Assembly: GCF_050749815.1 (NCBI RefSeq)
Contig: NZ_CP192735.1
Span: forward strand, 62,001 to 126,000
Length of the DNA stretch: 64,000 bases
Direction: 5' to 3'
Source of the DNA: Dyella_A sp050749815
GTDB lineage: Bacteria > Pseudomonadota > Gammaproteobacteria > Xanthomonadales > Rhodanobacteraceae
A program made the position numbers and the translations under genes. Of the stretch, positions 36,184 through 44,875 are shown in pieces (within the stretch, counting starts at the first letter, position 1; each line of letters begins with the position of its first letter). The notes beneath the pieces were generated by a model, which was not told the origin of the DNA, searched no databases, and worked only from the letters and a program-made list of their open reading frames with translations.

Positions 36184-37167
36184 ATGTACGTGCGATGGAT
36201 GAACGGGGGCGCGGCCAGGTCCGCGCAGCAGGACCGGAGCGGGCACGGCCGCCGCGCGCGGTGGTGGAATCTTGCAGTGATGCTGGTGCTGGCCTCGGCC
36301 GCAGGCCTTGCTTCGGCCGCGGTGCCAGAACGCGCCGGCTGGACGCTGCAGTTCAGCGACGACTTCAACGGCGCCGCCGGTCGGCTGCCCTCCGCCACGC
36401 TGTGGCGCTTCGATGTCGGGCACGGCTACCCCGGCGGACCGCCGAACTGGGGCACGCACGAGATCCAGCGCTACACCACCGAGCCGGCCAATCTGGGCCT
36501 GGACGGGCACGGCCACCTGCGCATCACGCCACAGCGCGACGCAGCGGGTGAGTGGACTTCGGCGCGCATCGAGACGCAGCGCGACGATTTCCGCCCGCCG
36601 GACGGCGGCGTGTTGCGCATGGAAGCCCGGCTGCAGATGCCCAACGTCAGCGGCGAGGCGGCGCTCGGCTACTGGCCCGCGTTCTGGGCGCTGGGCGAGA
36701 GCTTTCGCCGCACCGGCAACTGGCCGCAGGCGGGCGAGTTCGACATCATGGAGAACGTCAACGGCCTCAACCTGGTGTGGGGCACCCTGCATTGCGGCGT
36801 GCTGCCGGACGGCCCGTGCGGCGAGCCCAACGGCATCGGCCAGCACAGCCCCTGCGCGCCCACCACCTGCCAGGCCGGTTTTCACACCTATGCCTTCGAA
36901 TGGGACCGCAGCGTGGCCCCCGAAGCGCTGCGCTGGTACCTGGATGGCCAGCTCTACGGCGTGATCACCCGCGATCGCCTGCCGCCGGCCACCTGGCAGG
37001 AAATCACCGGCCAGCGCGGCTATTTCCTGCTGCTCAACGTGGCGATGGGCGGCGACTTCGCCTATGCCATCTCCGGCGGTCGCGAAACCCCGGTGCCGGC
37101 GACCGAGCCGGGCCATCCGATGGTGGTGGACTACGTGGCGGTGTGGACGCGCGTCGGGTCGCCCTGA
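36184..37167 (+). CDS. Secreted glycoside hydrolase family 16 protein (beta-glucanase type)
   Basis: Of 327 residues from the ATG at 36184; ATGs at 36199 and 36280 are alternatives because no clear ribosome site exists. A hydrophobic signal segment (WWNLAVMLVLASAAGLASA) precedes the GH16 domain. The catalytic signature GEFDIMEN lies near residue 187 (nucleophile Glu, Asp, acid/base Glu), and WPAFWALGES and YFLLLNVAMGG are further family motifs. GH16 enzymes of this type cleave beta-1,3- or 1,3-1,4-glucans such as laminarin, lichenan or fungal wall glucan. Two cysteines in CAPTTCQAG may form a loop disulfide. Divergent from valS with 213 bp between. Confidence 0.9.
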   Translation: MYVRWMNGGAARSAQQDRSGHGRRARWWNLAVMLVLASAAGLASAAVPERAGWTLQFSDDFNGAAGRLPSATLWRFDVGHGYPGGPPNWGTHEIQRYTTEPANLGLDGHGHLRITPQRDAAGEWTSARIETQRDDFRPPDGGVLRMEARLQMPNVSGEAALGYWPAFWALGESFRRTGNWPQAGEFDIMENVNGLNLVWGTLHCGVLPDGPCGEPNGIGQHSPCAPTTCQAGFHTYAFEWDRSVAPEALRWYLDGQLYGVITRDRLPPATWQEITGQRGYFLLLNVAMGGDFAYAISGGRETPVPATEPGHPMVVDYVAVWTRVGSP

Positions 37168-37194
37168 AGGTGACTACCGGCGCGCGGTGCCACG

Positions 37195-38715
37195 TCAGTG
37201 CACGCGTGCGCCGCTGAGCCGCTGCATCAGGGGCGCCGCATCGAGCAGCATCACGGTGGTCTGGTCGGGCAGGTCGACCACCTCGTGCAGGTCGTGCTGC
37301 AGTTCCGCGTCCAGGCGGTGCGCCACCATGCCGGGGATGCGCAGCTTGTCGGCGCGATCGATGCTGACGATGTCGTGGATCGCATCCACCACGAGGCCGA
37401 TCTTCTCGCCGTCGCGATCCACCACGAGGATCTTGCCGGCCGCCGTGCCATCGGTCGCTGCCATGCCGTACAGCGTGCGCAGGTCGACCACGGTGATCAG
37501 TTGCTGGCGCAGGTTGAGCACGCCGCGCACATAGGCCGGCGCCCCGGGCGGGCGCATCAGTGTGGGATCGTCGTCGATGACCTCGCACAGCTGCTCGATG
37601 CGCAGGCCCATCAGGCGCTCGAGCTGGAAGGTCACCCAGGTTTCGCGCGCGGCCTTGCGGCTGGAGCGCTGCGCCGCTTCCTCCTCGTCGGCGTTGCGGT
37701 ACAGGTCGTGGTGCCCCTTGGCCAGGTGGGCCAGGAACGGGTCGCCATGCAGTGCGGTTGCATCGACCAGCACCAGATCGTCGGCCGCGTCGGCGCGGCC
37801 GCTGATGCAGCCGGCGAACACGCCGGCCTGGCCGGGGATCGTCGGCATCGGCAGCAGTTGCGCCTCCAGGAAGGCGACGATGCTGTCTACCTCATCCACC
37901 AGCAGGCCCAGGTAGGAGTCGCCCTGACGCAAGACGAGCACCCGGCGCAGGTCTTCGCCCTGCCCAGGCAGCTCGCCGGTGCTGCGGGAGCAGCGCTCCA
38001 GCCCGAGGAAGCGGGCAAAGTCGAGCACCGGCACCGGGGCGCCGCGCAGGTGCACGCGGCCGAGGCAGCGATCGTCGGCCAGCACCGAGTGCTCCAGCGC
38101 CGGCACGCGGATGATTTCGTGGATTTCTCCCATCGGCAGCGCCATGTGCCGGCCGCCGGCGCGGAACGACACCGCCTGCTGCCGCCGCCCCTGTGCCGCG
38201 CGTTGCGCGCGTGCCTGGGCCGCCAGATCCGGGTTCAGCACCTGCGGTAGACCCGGCAGGCGCGTCAGCGCCGAGGCCGACAGCACCTGCACGATGCGGC
38301 CACCCTGGTCTAGGTGGAACGCGCTCTCGATCAGCCCCAGCGATTCGCTGCCGTGGCGGAACGGCACGACCCGATGGCCTGGCAGGCGCAGCATTTCGCC
38401 GGTGCGGTCGAACAGCACGCCCAGGCGCGCAGCGCCCGCGGCCACGATGGCGATGCGGGCCTCGCCGCGATCGCCATCGTCCGCCAGGCCGAGGAAGCGG
38501 CCCAGGTGGGCGATGGGGATCAGCATGCCGCGCAGGTTGAACAGGCCCAGCAGGTGAGGGGGCGCCAGCGGCACCTGGGTTATCGCCGGAGGAAACGGCA
38601 CGACCTCCTGCAGCGCGCCGATCGGCAGCGCCAGTTCGAAGTCGCCCAGGTGAAACGTGCCGAACAGCTGTGCCGTGTCCAAGGCGGGAGCGGTTGCGAG
38701 GGGCTGCGTGTCCAT
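37195..38715 (-). CDS. Triple CheW-domain chemotaxis coupling protein
   Basis: Of 506 residues with three CheW-like domains, about 15-160, 180-330 and 355-500. Each shows the CheW pattern of a hydrophobic strand, then GxxxLRGxxxPVxD-like segments: HLLGLFNLRGMLIPIAHL, LGRVHLRGAPVPVLDF and VRGVLNLRQQLITVVDL. A normal CheW has a single domain of about 160 residues and links CheA to receptors. Domain 3 is the most CheW-like and contains GLVVDAIHDIVSI. Multi-CheW proteins are known, but their role is poorly understood. It is last in a four-gene minus-strand chemotaxis cluster, 11 bp after cheD. Confidence 0.88.
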   Translation of the reverse strand: MDTQPLATAPALDTAQLFGTFHLGDFELALPIGALQEVVPFPPAITQVPLAPPHLLGLFNLRGMLIPIAHLGRFLGLADDGDRGEARIAIVAAGAARLGVLFDRTGEMLRLPGHRVVPFRHGSESLGLIESAFHLDQGGRIVQVLSASALTRLPGLPQVLNPDLAAQARAQRAAQGRRQQAVSFRAGGRHMALPMGEIHEIIRVPALEHSVLADDRCLGRVHLRGAPVPVLDFARFLGLERCSRSTGELPGQGEDLRRVLVLRQGDSYLGLLVDEVDSIVAFLEAQLLPMPTIPGQAGVFAGCISGRADAADDLVLVDATALHGDPFLAHLAKGHHDLYRNADEEEAAQRSSRKAARETWVTFQLERLMGLRIEQLCEVIDDDPTLMRPPGAPAYVRGVLNLRQQLITVVDLRTLYGMAATDGTAAGKILVVDRDGEKIGLVVDAIHDIVSIDRADKLRIPGMVAHRLDAELQHDLHEVVDLPDQTTVMLLDAAPLMQRLSGARVH

Positions 38716-38726
38716 GGCGGAGGCCT

Positions 38727-39200
38727 TTAGTGGAAGCGTTCGAAGGTGCGGACCGCGAACTGCTGCGCGTGGCAGTCGATGCTGAGCTGGCGCCCGTGCG
38801 TGCCACCGGTATCGGCATGGATCACCCGGATGCCTGCCTCCGCCAGTAGCCGCTGCGCCATGCGTGCGTTCTGTTCGCCGATCAGGCCGTAAGGAGCCAC
38901 CCTGACCGGTTGCACCATGCAGGCGCCGCCGGCCACCACGGCCTCGATCTCGGCATGATCAGCGCGCGCCGCGCCCATCAGTTGCAACAGCGAGGGCAGA
39001 GCATCGGTGACGTACTTGGCCGAAGGCGCCGGCGCACGCAGGGCCGATTCGGGCAACAGGCAGTGCGCCAGTCCGCACAGATCGCGTCCGCGCCACAGCA
39101 GGCCGATGCCCACGCACGAGCCCAGCGTGGTGCGCAGCACCTGGCGGCCGCTGCCAGTACGCACCTCGCACATCTTCACGTGCAGGTCCTGGTCGTTCAT
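38727..39200 (-). CDS. cheD: Chemoreceptor glutamine deamidase CheD
   Basis: Of 157 residues. CheD motifs are clear: TTLGSCVGIGLLWRG with the nucleophilic Cys in the GSC loop, CGLAHCLLPES with the catalytic His, AKYVTDALPSLL, and GGTHGRQLSIDC near the end. It deamidates Gln residues on receptors and tunes adaptation. Its ATG overlaps the cheR stop as ATGA. A longer frame running into cheR is an overlap artefact. Confidence 0.93.
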   Translation of the reverse strand: MNDQDLHVKMCEVRTGSGRQVLRTTLGSCVGIGLLWRGRDLCGLAHCLLPESALRAPAPSAKYVTDALPSLLQLMGAARADHAEIEAVVAGGACMVQPVRVAPYGLIGEQNARMAQRLLAEAGIRVIHADTGGTHGRQLSIDCHAQQFAVRTFERFH

Positions 39201-40030
39201 GCCGCTGCGTGGCCGTTGCGGTAGATCAGCGGCTGTTGATACACAAAGCCGGTGCGAATGCGGCTGAGCGATTCGGATTCGCCCACCAGCAGCACGGCCC
39301 GTTCGGCCATCGACTGGCGCACGTTCTCCAGCACCGCTTCCTGGCCGGCCTCGTCGAAGTAGATCAGCACATTGCGCAGCAGTACCAGGTCGAAGCGGGT
39401 CGGATCGCGCAGCGCCTGGTAGAGATTGTGCGGGCGGAAGCTGACGCCGGCGCGCAAGGCCGGTAGCACGGAGTGTGCCTCGCCCTCGGCCTGGAAAAAC
39501 TTCTCCAGCATGGCCGGGCGCACTTTGCGCAAGCCATCGATGTTGCGGCCCAGGTATTGCCCGGCGCGCGCGGTGTCGAGGACGCGCTGGGCGATGTCGG
39601 TGCCGAGGATGCGATAGCGAAACGTGGGATGCCGCTCGCGGAACTCCTCGCACAGCATCGCCACCGAATAGGCCTCTTCGCCGGTGGAGGAGGCCGCCGA
39701 CCACACCTGCAGCGTGCCACTGGGGTGCGCCGCGTGCCAGGCCGGCAGGAAGCCGTGCCACAGGTAGTCCCAGATGCGGGGGGTACGGAAAAACGAGGTC
39801 TCGTTCGTCGTCACCAGGTCGATGAAGTGCCCGACCTCCTCGGTCGAGCTGTCCAGCACCGCGAGGTAGTCGCGGTAGCTGGACAGCTCCAGCGCCTGCA
39901 GTCGCCGGCGCAGGCGACCATGCAGGAGCGTCCATTTGCGGTCCGCCATCACGATGCCGGTATGCCGACGCACCTGTGCAAACAGCGCACGCTGCGTGAT
40001 CGGGTCAGCGAGGGCTTCGGTATCGATCAT
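39197..40030 (-). CDS. cheR: Chemoreceptor methyltransferase CheR
   Basis: Of 277 residues. The N-terminal helical domain (TQRALFAQVRRHTGIVM) leads to the SAM-binding domain with NETSFFRTPRIWDYL, VWSAASSTGEEAYSVAM, the ILGTDIAQRVLDTAR acidic loop and LVLLRNVLIYFDE. It methylates Glu side chains of receptors. The neighbouring receptor lacks the C-terminal NWETF-type CheR tether, so methylation would rely on direct binding. Starts 11 bp after the receptor gene stop. Confidence 0.95.
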   Translation of the reverse strand: MIDTEALADPITQRALFAQVRRHTGIVMADRKWTLLHGRLRRRLQALELSSYRDYLAVLDSSTEEVGHFIDLVTTNETSFFRTPRIWDYLWHGFLPAWHAAHPSGTLQVWSAASSTGEEAYSVAMLCEEFRERHPTFRYRILGTDIAQRVLDTARAGQYLGRNIDGLRKVRPAMLEKFFQAEGEAHSVLPALRAGVSFRPHNLYQALRDPTRFDLVLLRNVLIYFDEAGQEAVLENVRQSMAERAVLLVGESESLSRIRTGFVYQQPLIYRNGHAAA

Positions 40031-40041
40031 GACAACCCCGA

Positions 40042-41739
40042 TCAGACGACGAAGTGATTGACGGTACGGCTCAGCTCGCTGGCGCCGGTCATCAGCGAAT
40101 TGCACGAGCGGGCGATGTTGTCGCACGTGGTGGCCGACTTCTCCGTCTCCTCGGCGATCTGCTGCACGGCGGTGGCGACTTCGCGGGCCGCCACGGCCTG
40201 TTCGTCGGCACCGCAGGAGATCTCGGACATGGCCTGGGTGGTGCGCGCCACGCCGAACACGATCTTGTCGAAGGCCTCGGCCGCTTCCTTGGAGACATCG
40301 CTGCCCTGGGAGACGCGCCGGGTCGACTCGGTGATCAGCTTGGAGATCTCCTTGGCCGCCTGCGAGGAACGTTCGGCCAGCTTGCGCACCTCCTCGGCCA
40401 CCACCGAGAAGCCCAGCCCGTGCTCGCCGGCGCGGGCCGCTTCGATCGCGGCATTGAAGGCGAGCAGGTTGGTCTGGCTGGCGATCTCGCTGATCACCTT
40501 GATGATCTCGCTGATGTCCTCGGAAGACTTGTTGATCAGCGCCATCGCCTCGATCGAACGATCGATCGCCTTGGCGCCGCGTTCGGCCTCCTGCTGGGTG
40601 TCCTTGGCCAGTTGGTCGGCACTGCGCGCGTTGCTGGCGATGGAGTTGATCGAGGCGGTGAGCTCCTCGATGGTGGCGTTCATCTCTTCCACCGTGGCGC
40701 CCAGCAGCTGTGCGCCGCTGGCCATGGAGCCCGACTGGCTGGCGATGTCGGTGGACTCCGCGGTGAAGCCATGGGTGCCTTCGATCACCTTGCCGATCAC
40801 CGTGCGCAGGTCGCCCATCATCTGCTTGATACCGGCGGCGAGCTGGTCGATCGGCTCGTCGCCCTGTGGCGAGATCTCGCCGGTGAGATCGCCGGCAGCG
40901 GCGCGGCGCACCGTCTGCAGCAGCACGTCGACCTTGCGCTGGTCCTCCTCGGCGCGGCGCTTCACCGATTCCTCCAGCTCCACCTGGGCGGTGATGTCGG
41001 AGGCAAACTTGATCACCTTGTGCACACGTCCGTTGACGTCGTGCACCGGGTTGTAGGTGGCCTGCAGCCAGATCGTGCGACCGCCCTTGCCGATGCGGCG
41101 GTAGCGGCCCGAGTCGAACTGGCCGCTGCGCAGCCTGGTCCAGAAATCGGCGTAGGCCGAGCTGGCGGCGAGGGCCTCGTCGCAGAACATGCGGTGGTGC
41201 CGGCCCTGGATCTCCTCCAGCGAGTAGCCGACGGTGGCCAGGAAGTTGCCGTTGGCATGCAGCACGTGCCCGTCGAGGTCGAACTCGATCACCGCCTGGG
41301 CCTTGTCCAGCGCCGCCATCTTGCTGTGCACCTCGGCCCCTTCGGTGCGCGAGGCGGTGATGTCGGTGGCGAACTTGATCACCTTGTACGGTTTGCCCGC
41401 ACTGTTCATGACCGGGTTGTAGGAGGCGTTGATCCACACCTCGCGACCGTCGGCGGTGAGGCGCTTGTATTCGCCCTTGTCGAACGCGCCGCTGCCCAGC
41501 CGTTCCCAGAACTTCTTGTACTCGGCGCTGGCCGCGTAGGCCGGGTCGCAGAACATGCGGTGGTGCTGGCCCTGCACCTGCTCCAGCGAGTAGCCGAGCA
41601 GGGACAGGAAGTTGTCGTTGGCATCGAGGATTCGACCTTTCAGATCGAACTCGATGACCGCCTGGACGCGGTTGAGCGCATGGCTCAACGCCTTCATTTC
41701 CTGCAGTTCCATCTGCGGATCGGGAATTTCCTTGCCCAT
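40042..41739 (-). CDS. Cytoplasmic double-PAS methyl-accepting protein (BdlA-like)
   Basis: Of 565 residues and no membrane helix. Two similar PAS domains (about 20-130 and 142-252) each contain HHRMFCD and a YNPV-HD/NSAG segment. A short HAMP-like stretch (RRAAAGDLTGEI) follows, then a long MCP signalling coiled coil with the hairpin tip EVRKLAERSSQAAKEIS near 455. The layout matches Pseudomonas BdlA and similar soluble receptors that sense intracellular redox or energy state, some controlling biofilm dispersal. The ligand is unknown; the paired His-His and Cys could bind haem or metal. First gene of the cluster. Confidence 0.92.
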   Translation of the reverse strand: MGKEIPDPQMELQEMKALSHALNRVQAVIEFDLKGRILDANDNFLSLLGYSLEQVQGQHHRMFCDPAYAASAEYKKFWERLGSGAFDKGEYKRLTADGREVWINASYNPVMNSAGKPYKVIKFATDITASRTEGAEVHSKMAALDKAQAVIEFDLDGHVLHANGNFLATVGYSLEEIQGRHHRMFCDEALAASSAYADFWTRLRSGQFDSGRYRRIGKGGRTIWLQATYNPVHDVNGRVHKVIKFASDITAQVELEESVKRRAEEDQRKVDVLLQTVRRAAAGDLTGEISPQGDEPIDQLAAGIKQMMGDLRTVIGKVIEGTHGFTAESTDIASQSGSMASGAQLLGATVEEMNATIEELTASINSIASNARSADQLAKDTQQEAERGAKAIDRSIEAMALINKSSEDISEIIKVISEIASQTNLLAFNAAIEAARAGEHGLGFSVVAEEVRKLAERSSQAAKEISKLITESTRRVSQGSDVSKEAAEAFDKIVFGVARTTQAMSEISCGADEQAVAAREVATAVQQIAEETEKSATTCDNIARSCNSLMTGASELSRTVNHFVV

Positions 41740-41956
41740 GGGTGTGCCTCGTGATCAATGCGCCTGTGACGTGCGAACCGTGCGGGCGGCTGGGCCGGTG
41801 GCCGGGTGTCCGGTCGGACACGGGGTCACGGAGGCTTGAGGCCGATGCCTGTTCGTCCTGGGGAAGTCAGCAGGGCGATGACGCGAGTCGCGTTCGATGG
41901 CCGTGAAAAATTACGGGTTCACCGCAGGCAAATTCGTGCCATACCCTGACGTCGCG

Positions 41957-41984
41957 TTATCGACAAAAGTCGACGCGGACTTGA
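41957..41984 (-). promoter_or_regulatory. Possible sigma-28 (FliA) promoter of the chemotaxis cluster
   Basis: On the minus strand, TCAAGTCC (41984-41977), a 12-base spacer and GTCGATAA (41964-41957) resemble the FliA consensus TAAAGTTT-N11-GCCGATAA: 5 of 8 and 7 of 8 matches, with the spacer one base long. It lies about 220 bp before the receptor start codon. The remaining bases of this 287-bp gap show no gene. Confidence 0.4.
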
Positions 41985-42026
41985 GCAGGGAACGGCTGGG
42001 CGTGGTCGAGCGGAGTGTGAGCTGCG

Positions 42027-43097
42027 TCAACTTTCGCGCAGGGTGCGGCCGTAAGCGTGCACTTCGTCCACCAGTACCTTCACGTGCTCCGGGTCGACTT
42101 CCGGCGTGATGCCGTGGCCGAGGTTGAACACGTGGCCGGGGTGGTTGCCGTAGCTGTCGAGCACGGCGCGCGCCTCGCGGCGGATCACGTCCGGGCTGGC
42201 GCGCAGGATCGCGGGGTCGAGGTTGCCCTGCAGCGCGACCTTGCCGGCCACGGCGCGGCGCGCGTCGGCCAGGTCGATGGTCCAGTCCACGCCCAGCGCG
42301 GCGCAGCCGGTGTCGGCCATCTCGGCGAGATGTGCGCCAGCGCCCTTGGAGAACAGGATCACCGGCAGCGTGCCGGCCACCGCATCGGCCTTCAGTGCCT
42401 CGACCACGCGTTGCATGTAACGCAGCGAGAACTCGCGGAACGGCGCGGGACCGAGCAAGCCGCCCCAGGTGTCGAACACCATCAGCGCCTGCGCGCCGGC
42501 GTGGGCCTGGGCGATCAGGTAAGCCGCCACGGCGCGGGCCAGCGTGTCGAGCAGCTGGTGGGCGAGGGCGGGTTCGTTCCAGCACATCGCCTTGAGCGTG
42601 GCGAAATCTTTCGAGCCCTGGCCCTCGACCATGTAGCAGGCCAGCGTCCACGGGCTGCCGGAGAAGCCGATCAGCGGCACGCGGCCGTCCAGCTCCTGGC
42701 GGATCAGCCGCACCGCGTCCATCACGTAGCGCAGCTCACCGTCCATGTCGGGCACGGCGAGCTTGTGGATGGCCGCGGCGTCACGCAGCGGATGGGCGAA
42801 CTGCGGGCCTTCGCCGGCGGCAAAGCTGAGCCCCAGGCCCATCGCGTCGGGGATGGTGAGGATGTCGGAGAACAGGATCGCCGCGTCCAGCTCGAAGCGT
42901 TCCAACGGCTGCAGCGTCACCTCGCAGGCGAACTCCGGGTTCTGCGCCAGCCCCATGAAGCTGCCGCCGCGCGCGCGGGTGGCGCGGTATTCGGGCAGGT
43001 AGCGACCGGCCTGGCGCATCACCCAGATCGGCGTGGTGTCGGTGGGCTCGCGGCGCAGGGCGCGGAGGAAACGGTCGTTTTTCAGCGGGGCGGACAT
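42027..43097 (-). CDS. hemE: Uroporphyrinogen decarboxylase
   Basis: Of 356 residues, normal length. It decarboxylates the four acetate groups of uroporphyrinogen III in haem synthesis. Signatures: WVMRQAGRYLPEYRATR near residue 24, ILFSDILTIPDAMG with the catalytic Asp, and GFSGSPWTLACYMVEG near 145. Starts MSAPLKNDRFLRALRREP. A REP-like pair lies upstream. Confidence 0.96.
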   Translation of the reverse strand: MSAPLKNDRFLRALRREPTDTTPIWVMRQAGRYLPEYRATRARGGSFMGLAQNPEFACEVTLQPLERFELDAAILFSDILTIPDAMGLGLSFAAGEGPQFAHPLRDAAAIHKLAVPDMDGELRYVMDAVRLIRQELDGRVPLIGFSGSPWTLACYMVEGQGSKDFATLKAMCWNEPALAHQLLDTLARAVAAYLIAQAHAGAQALMVFDTWGGLLGPAPFREFSLRYMQRVVEALKADAVAGTLPVILFSKGAGAHLAEMADTGCAALGVDWTIDLADARRAVAGKVALQGNLDPAILRASPDVIRREARAVLDSYGNHPGHVFNLGHGITPEVDPEHVKVLVDEVHAYGRTLRES

Positions 43098-43165
43098 GAG
43101 CGTGCCTTGGCAGATCGATGGGTGGGGGCGGATCGGAGACGGTCCTGCACGGATGTCGGCTGACT

Positions 43166-43236
43166 GTAGGAGCGCATCGCGTGCGCGAAACGATACTTCC
43201 GTCGTCCGAACCTTCGCCCACAGAGTGGGCTCCTAC
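43166..43236. repeat. Degenerate REP-like doublet E
   Basis: The left arm begins GTAGGAGCGCATCGCGTGCG (43166) and the right arm ends AGAGTGGGCTCCTAC (43236). The GTAGGAG/CTCCTAC ends match the other doublets, but the inner palindromes differ between arms, so this is either a hybrid of two REP subtypes or an old decayed copy. It lies between hemE and the WGR-like gene. Confidence 0.65.
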
Positions 43237-43257
43237 AGGTATCGGCGGATCGAGCGA

Positions 43258-43518
43258 TCACCGTTGATGAGGCCCATCCATGCCCTGGCTGAACATCACG
43301 CGGTAGCCGCGCTTGAGCTGGGCGTCGCGCGCCTTTTCGAACGCGGCGATGGCCGCCTCGCGTTCCAGATACTGCTCGCGCTTGAGCGTGGCCTTGCCGC
43401 CCTGCGTGCCGGTTTCGCGGTACAGCGTCCAGCCGCCGAGCAGATCCTGCTCGAGCACGATCTGGACATAGCGCGGCGCTTCGGTCGAGGCGGGCGGGGT
43501 TTGCAGGTAGAGGCGCAT
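43258..43518 (-). CDS. Small WGR-domain-like protein
   Basis: Of 86 residues, essentially one domain. The pattern YVQIVLEQDLLGGWTLYRETG, here in two parts (YVQIVLEQDLLG and GWTLYRETGTQGG), followed by AAIAAFEKARDAQLKRGY, matches the WGR domain found in PARPs and bacterial MolR-like proteins. The signature W-G-R itself is degraded to Y-R-E. WGR domains bind nucleic-acid ends or partner proteins; stand-alone bacterial versions have no known role. The lone context gives no further hint. Confidence 0.72.
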   Translation of the reverse strand: MRLYLQTPPASTEAPRYVQIVLEQDLLGGWTLYRETGTQGGKATLKREQYLEREAAIAAFEKARDAQLKRGYRVMFSQGMDGPHQR

Positions 43519-43604
43519 GGCGTCCGGGGGAGGATTTCGGGGCGGCTGGGGGCCGCAAACGCGTCATTCTAGAAGGCCGGTGCCGATGGCGCGAGCGCGC
43601 CGGC

Positions 43605-44321
43605 TCAGTGCTCCGGTGGCGGCACCATGCGGCGGTGGCGGGTGAACCGCTCGGCCAGCAGCGGCAGCAGTGAAATCAGCGCGATGCCGCCCAGCGGCAG
43701 CAGCACGCTGCGATGGAACAGCAGGCCCAGTCCGATGTGGTCGCTCTGGCTGAGCGCATCGCCCAGCCCGGCGCCGACCAGGTTCTCGAACACCAACGTC
43801 ACCGTGCCGCCGAGCCAGGTCGCGCCGAGGAACAGCCACAGTCCGCAGCGCAGCCACGCCAGGCACACGGTGACCGCACCGAACGGCAGCACCGGCACGA
43901 AGCGCAGGAACAGCGTGTAACTCACCGGATGGTGGGCAAAGCCGTGACGCAGGCGCTCGACCAGCGCGGGCGGATGCTTGCGCCCGGCGCCGAACGCGTA
44001 GCGGCTGGCCAGGAACAGGATCAGCGAACCCAGCGTGAGCGCGATGGAGGAATAGATCGTGCCCTCCACCACGCCGAACGCGAAGCCGCCGGCGAGGATG
44101 ATCAGGATCGTGCCGGGAATGCCGGTGGCCATGCCCAGCGTCAACAGGCCGATGTAGGCCAGCCGCGACAGCCACGGCGAAGCGGCGATCTCCGCGCGCA
44201 GGCGCTCCTGATGGGCCACCAGATATTCCGGGCTGAACTGCGCCAGCGTGCCGGACGCATACAGCGCGATGCCGGCCAGCACCAGCAGGATCAACGGCAG
44301 CGCGGCACGCAGCCGGCTCAA
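43605..44321 (-). CDS. TVP38/TMEM64 (DedA-like) membrane protein
   Basis: Of 238 residues with about six hydrophobic segments. The VTT/SNARE-associated domain is recognised by the re-entrant segments GMATGIPGTILIILAGGFAFG and FLRFVPVLPFGAVT (given in part). Members are lipid scramblases or transporters. The start appears to be TTG at 44321, overlapping the deaminase stop (TTGA), because the N-terminal helix begins right there and no ATG precedes it in frame within the gene. Confidence 0.85.
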   Translation of the reverse strand: MSRLRAALPLILLVLAGIALYASGTLAQFSPEYLVAHQERLRAEIAASPWLSRLAYIGLLTLGMATGIPGTILIILAGGFAFGVVEGTIYSSIALTLGSLILFLASRYAFGAGRKHPPALVERLRHGFAHHPVSYTLFLRFVPVLPFGAVTVCLAWLRCGLWLFLGATWLGGTVTLVFENLVGAGLGDALSQSDHIGLGLLFHRSVLLPLGGIALISLLPLLAERFTRHRRMVPPPEH

Positions 44322-44875
44322 TAGCCCGGCCCGCTTTCGCCGTAGGCGGCCAGCACGGTGCGGGCCTCATCGCGCAGGATGTCGCGGCGCACGGCGATGC
44401 CGCGGCGCTCCAGCTCGCCGGTCCAGTCCGCCGGCAGCGGGCCTTCGTCGAACTCGGTCAGTTCCTCCACGTCGGCGGCGCGCGCACCGATCAGCAGCTC
44501 GTCGATACCGGCCCACACGGTGGCGCCGTAGCACTGGCAGCAGGGTTGCGCGCTGGTAGCCAGCACGTAGCGGCCGCCGTCCTCATTGAGGCGGAAGCGC
44601 TGCAGCCGCTGCTGCGCGCCCATGTACGCCATCATCTCGGCGTGCGCCACCGAACAGTTCTGCGGGATCACCCGGTTCACGCCGGCGGCAATCAGCCGCC
44701 CTTCGCCGTCGAACACCGCCGCGCCGAACGGGCCGCCGCTGCCGTTGGCCACGTTGTGGCGCGATAGCTCGATCGCCAGCCCCACGCGTTCCTCGTCGGT
44801 GAGGTAGCGCCGCGCGGTGTCGGCCACGTCGCCCAGCCACGGCGGCAGGGTGAGATGGATCTGGATCGGAAGCAT
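44318..44875 (-). CDS. Nucleoside/cytidine deaminase-family protein
   Basis: Of 185 residues from the ATG at 44875; a GTG six bases earlier (44881) is possible. The zinc-binding motifs HAEMMAY (His, catalytic Glu) and PCCQCYGA (two Cys) define the CMP/dCMP deaminase fold. Length and the extra C-terminal helix resemble tRNA-specific adenosine or guanine deaminases only loosely, so the substrate is open. It sits 11 bp after glnS and overlaps the DedA-like gene, which suggests a three-gene operon. Confidence 0.82.
   Translation of the reverse strand: MLPIQIHLTLPPWLGDVADTARRYLTDEERVGLAIELSRHNVANGSGGPFGAAVFDGEGRLIAAGVNRVIPQNCSVAHAEMMAYMGAQQRLQRFRLNEDGGRYVLATSAQPCCQCYGATVWAGIDELLIGARAADVEELTEFDEGPLPADWTGELERRGIAVRRDILRDEARTVLAAYGESGPGY

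Noticed and set aside
35971..37116. N-terminal extension of valS giving a 1362-residue protein
   Set aside because: The extension is antisense to the GH16 gene, which has clear catalytic motifs; ValS homologues start at MEKSFEPAQI-type sequence.
38727..39935. A 402-codon fusion of CheR-frame sequence with CheD
   Set aside because: The upstream part is the wrong frame of cheR; CheD starts at 39200 with an ATGA overlap, and its length then fits the family.
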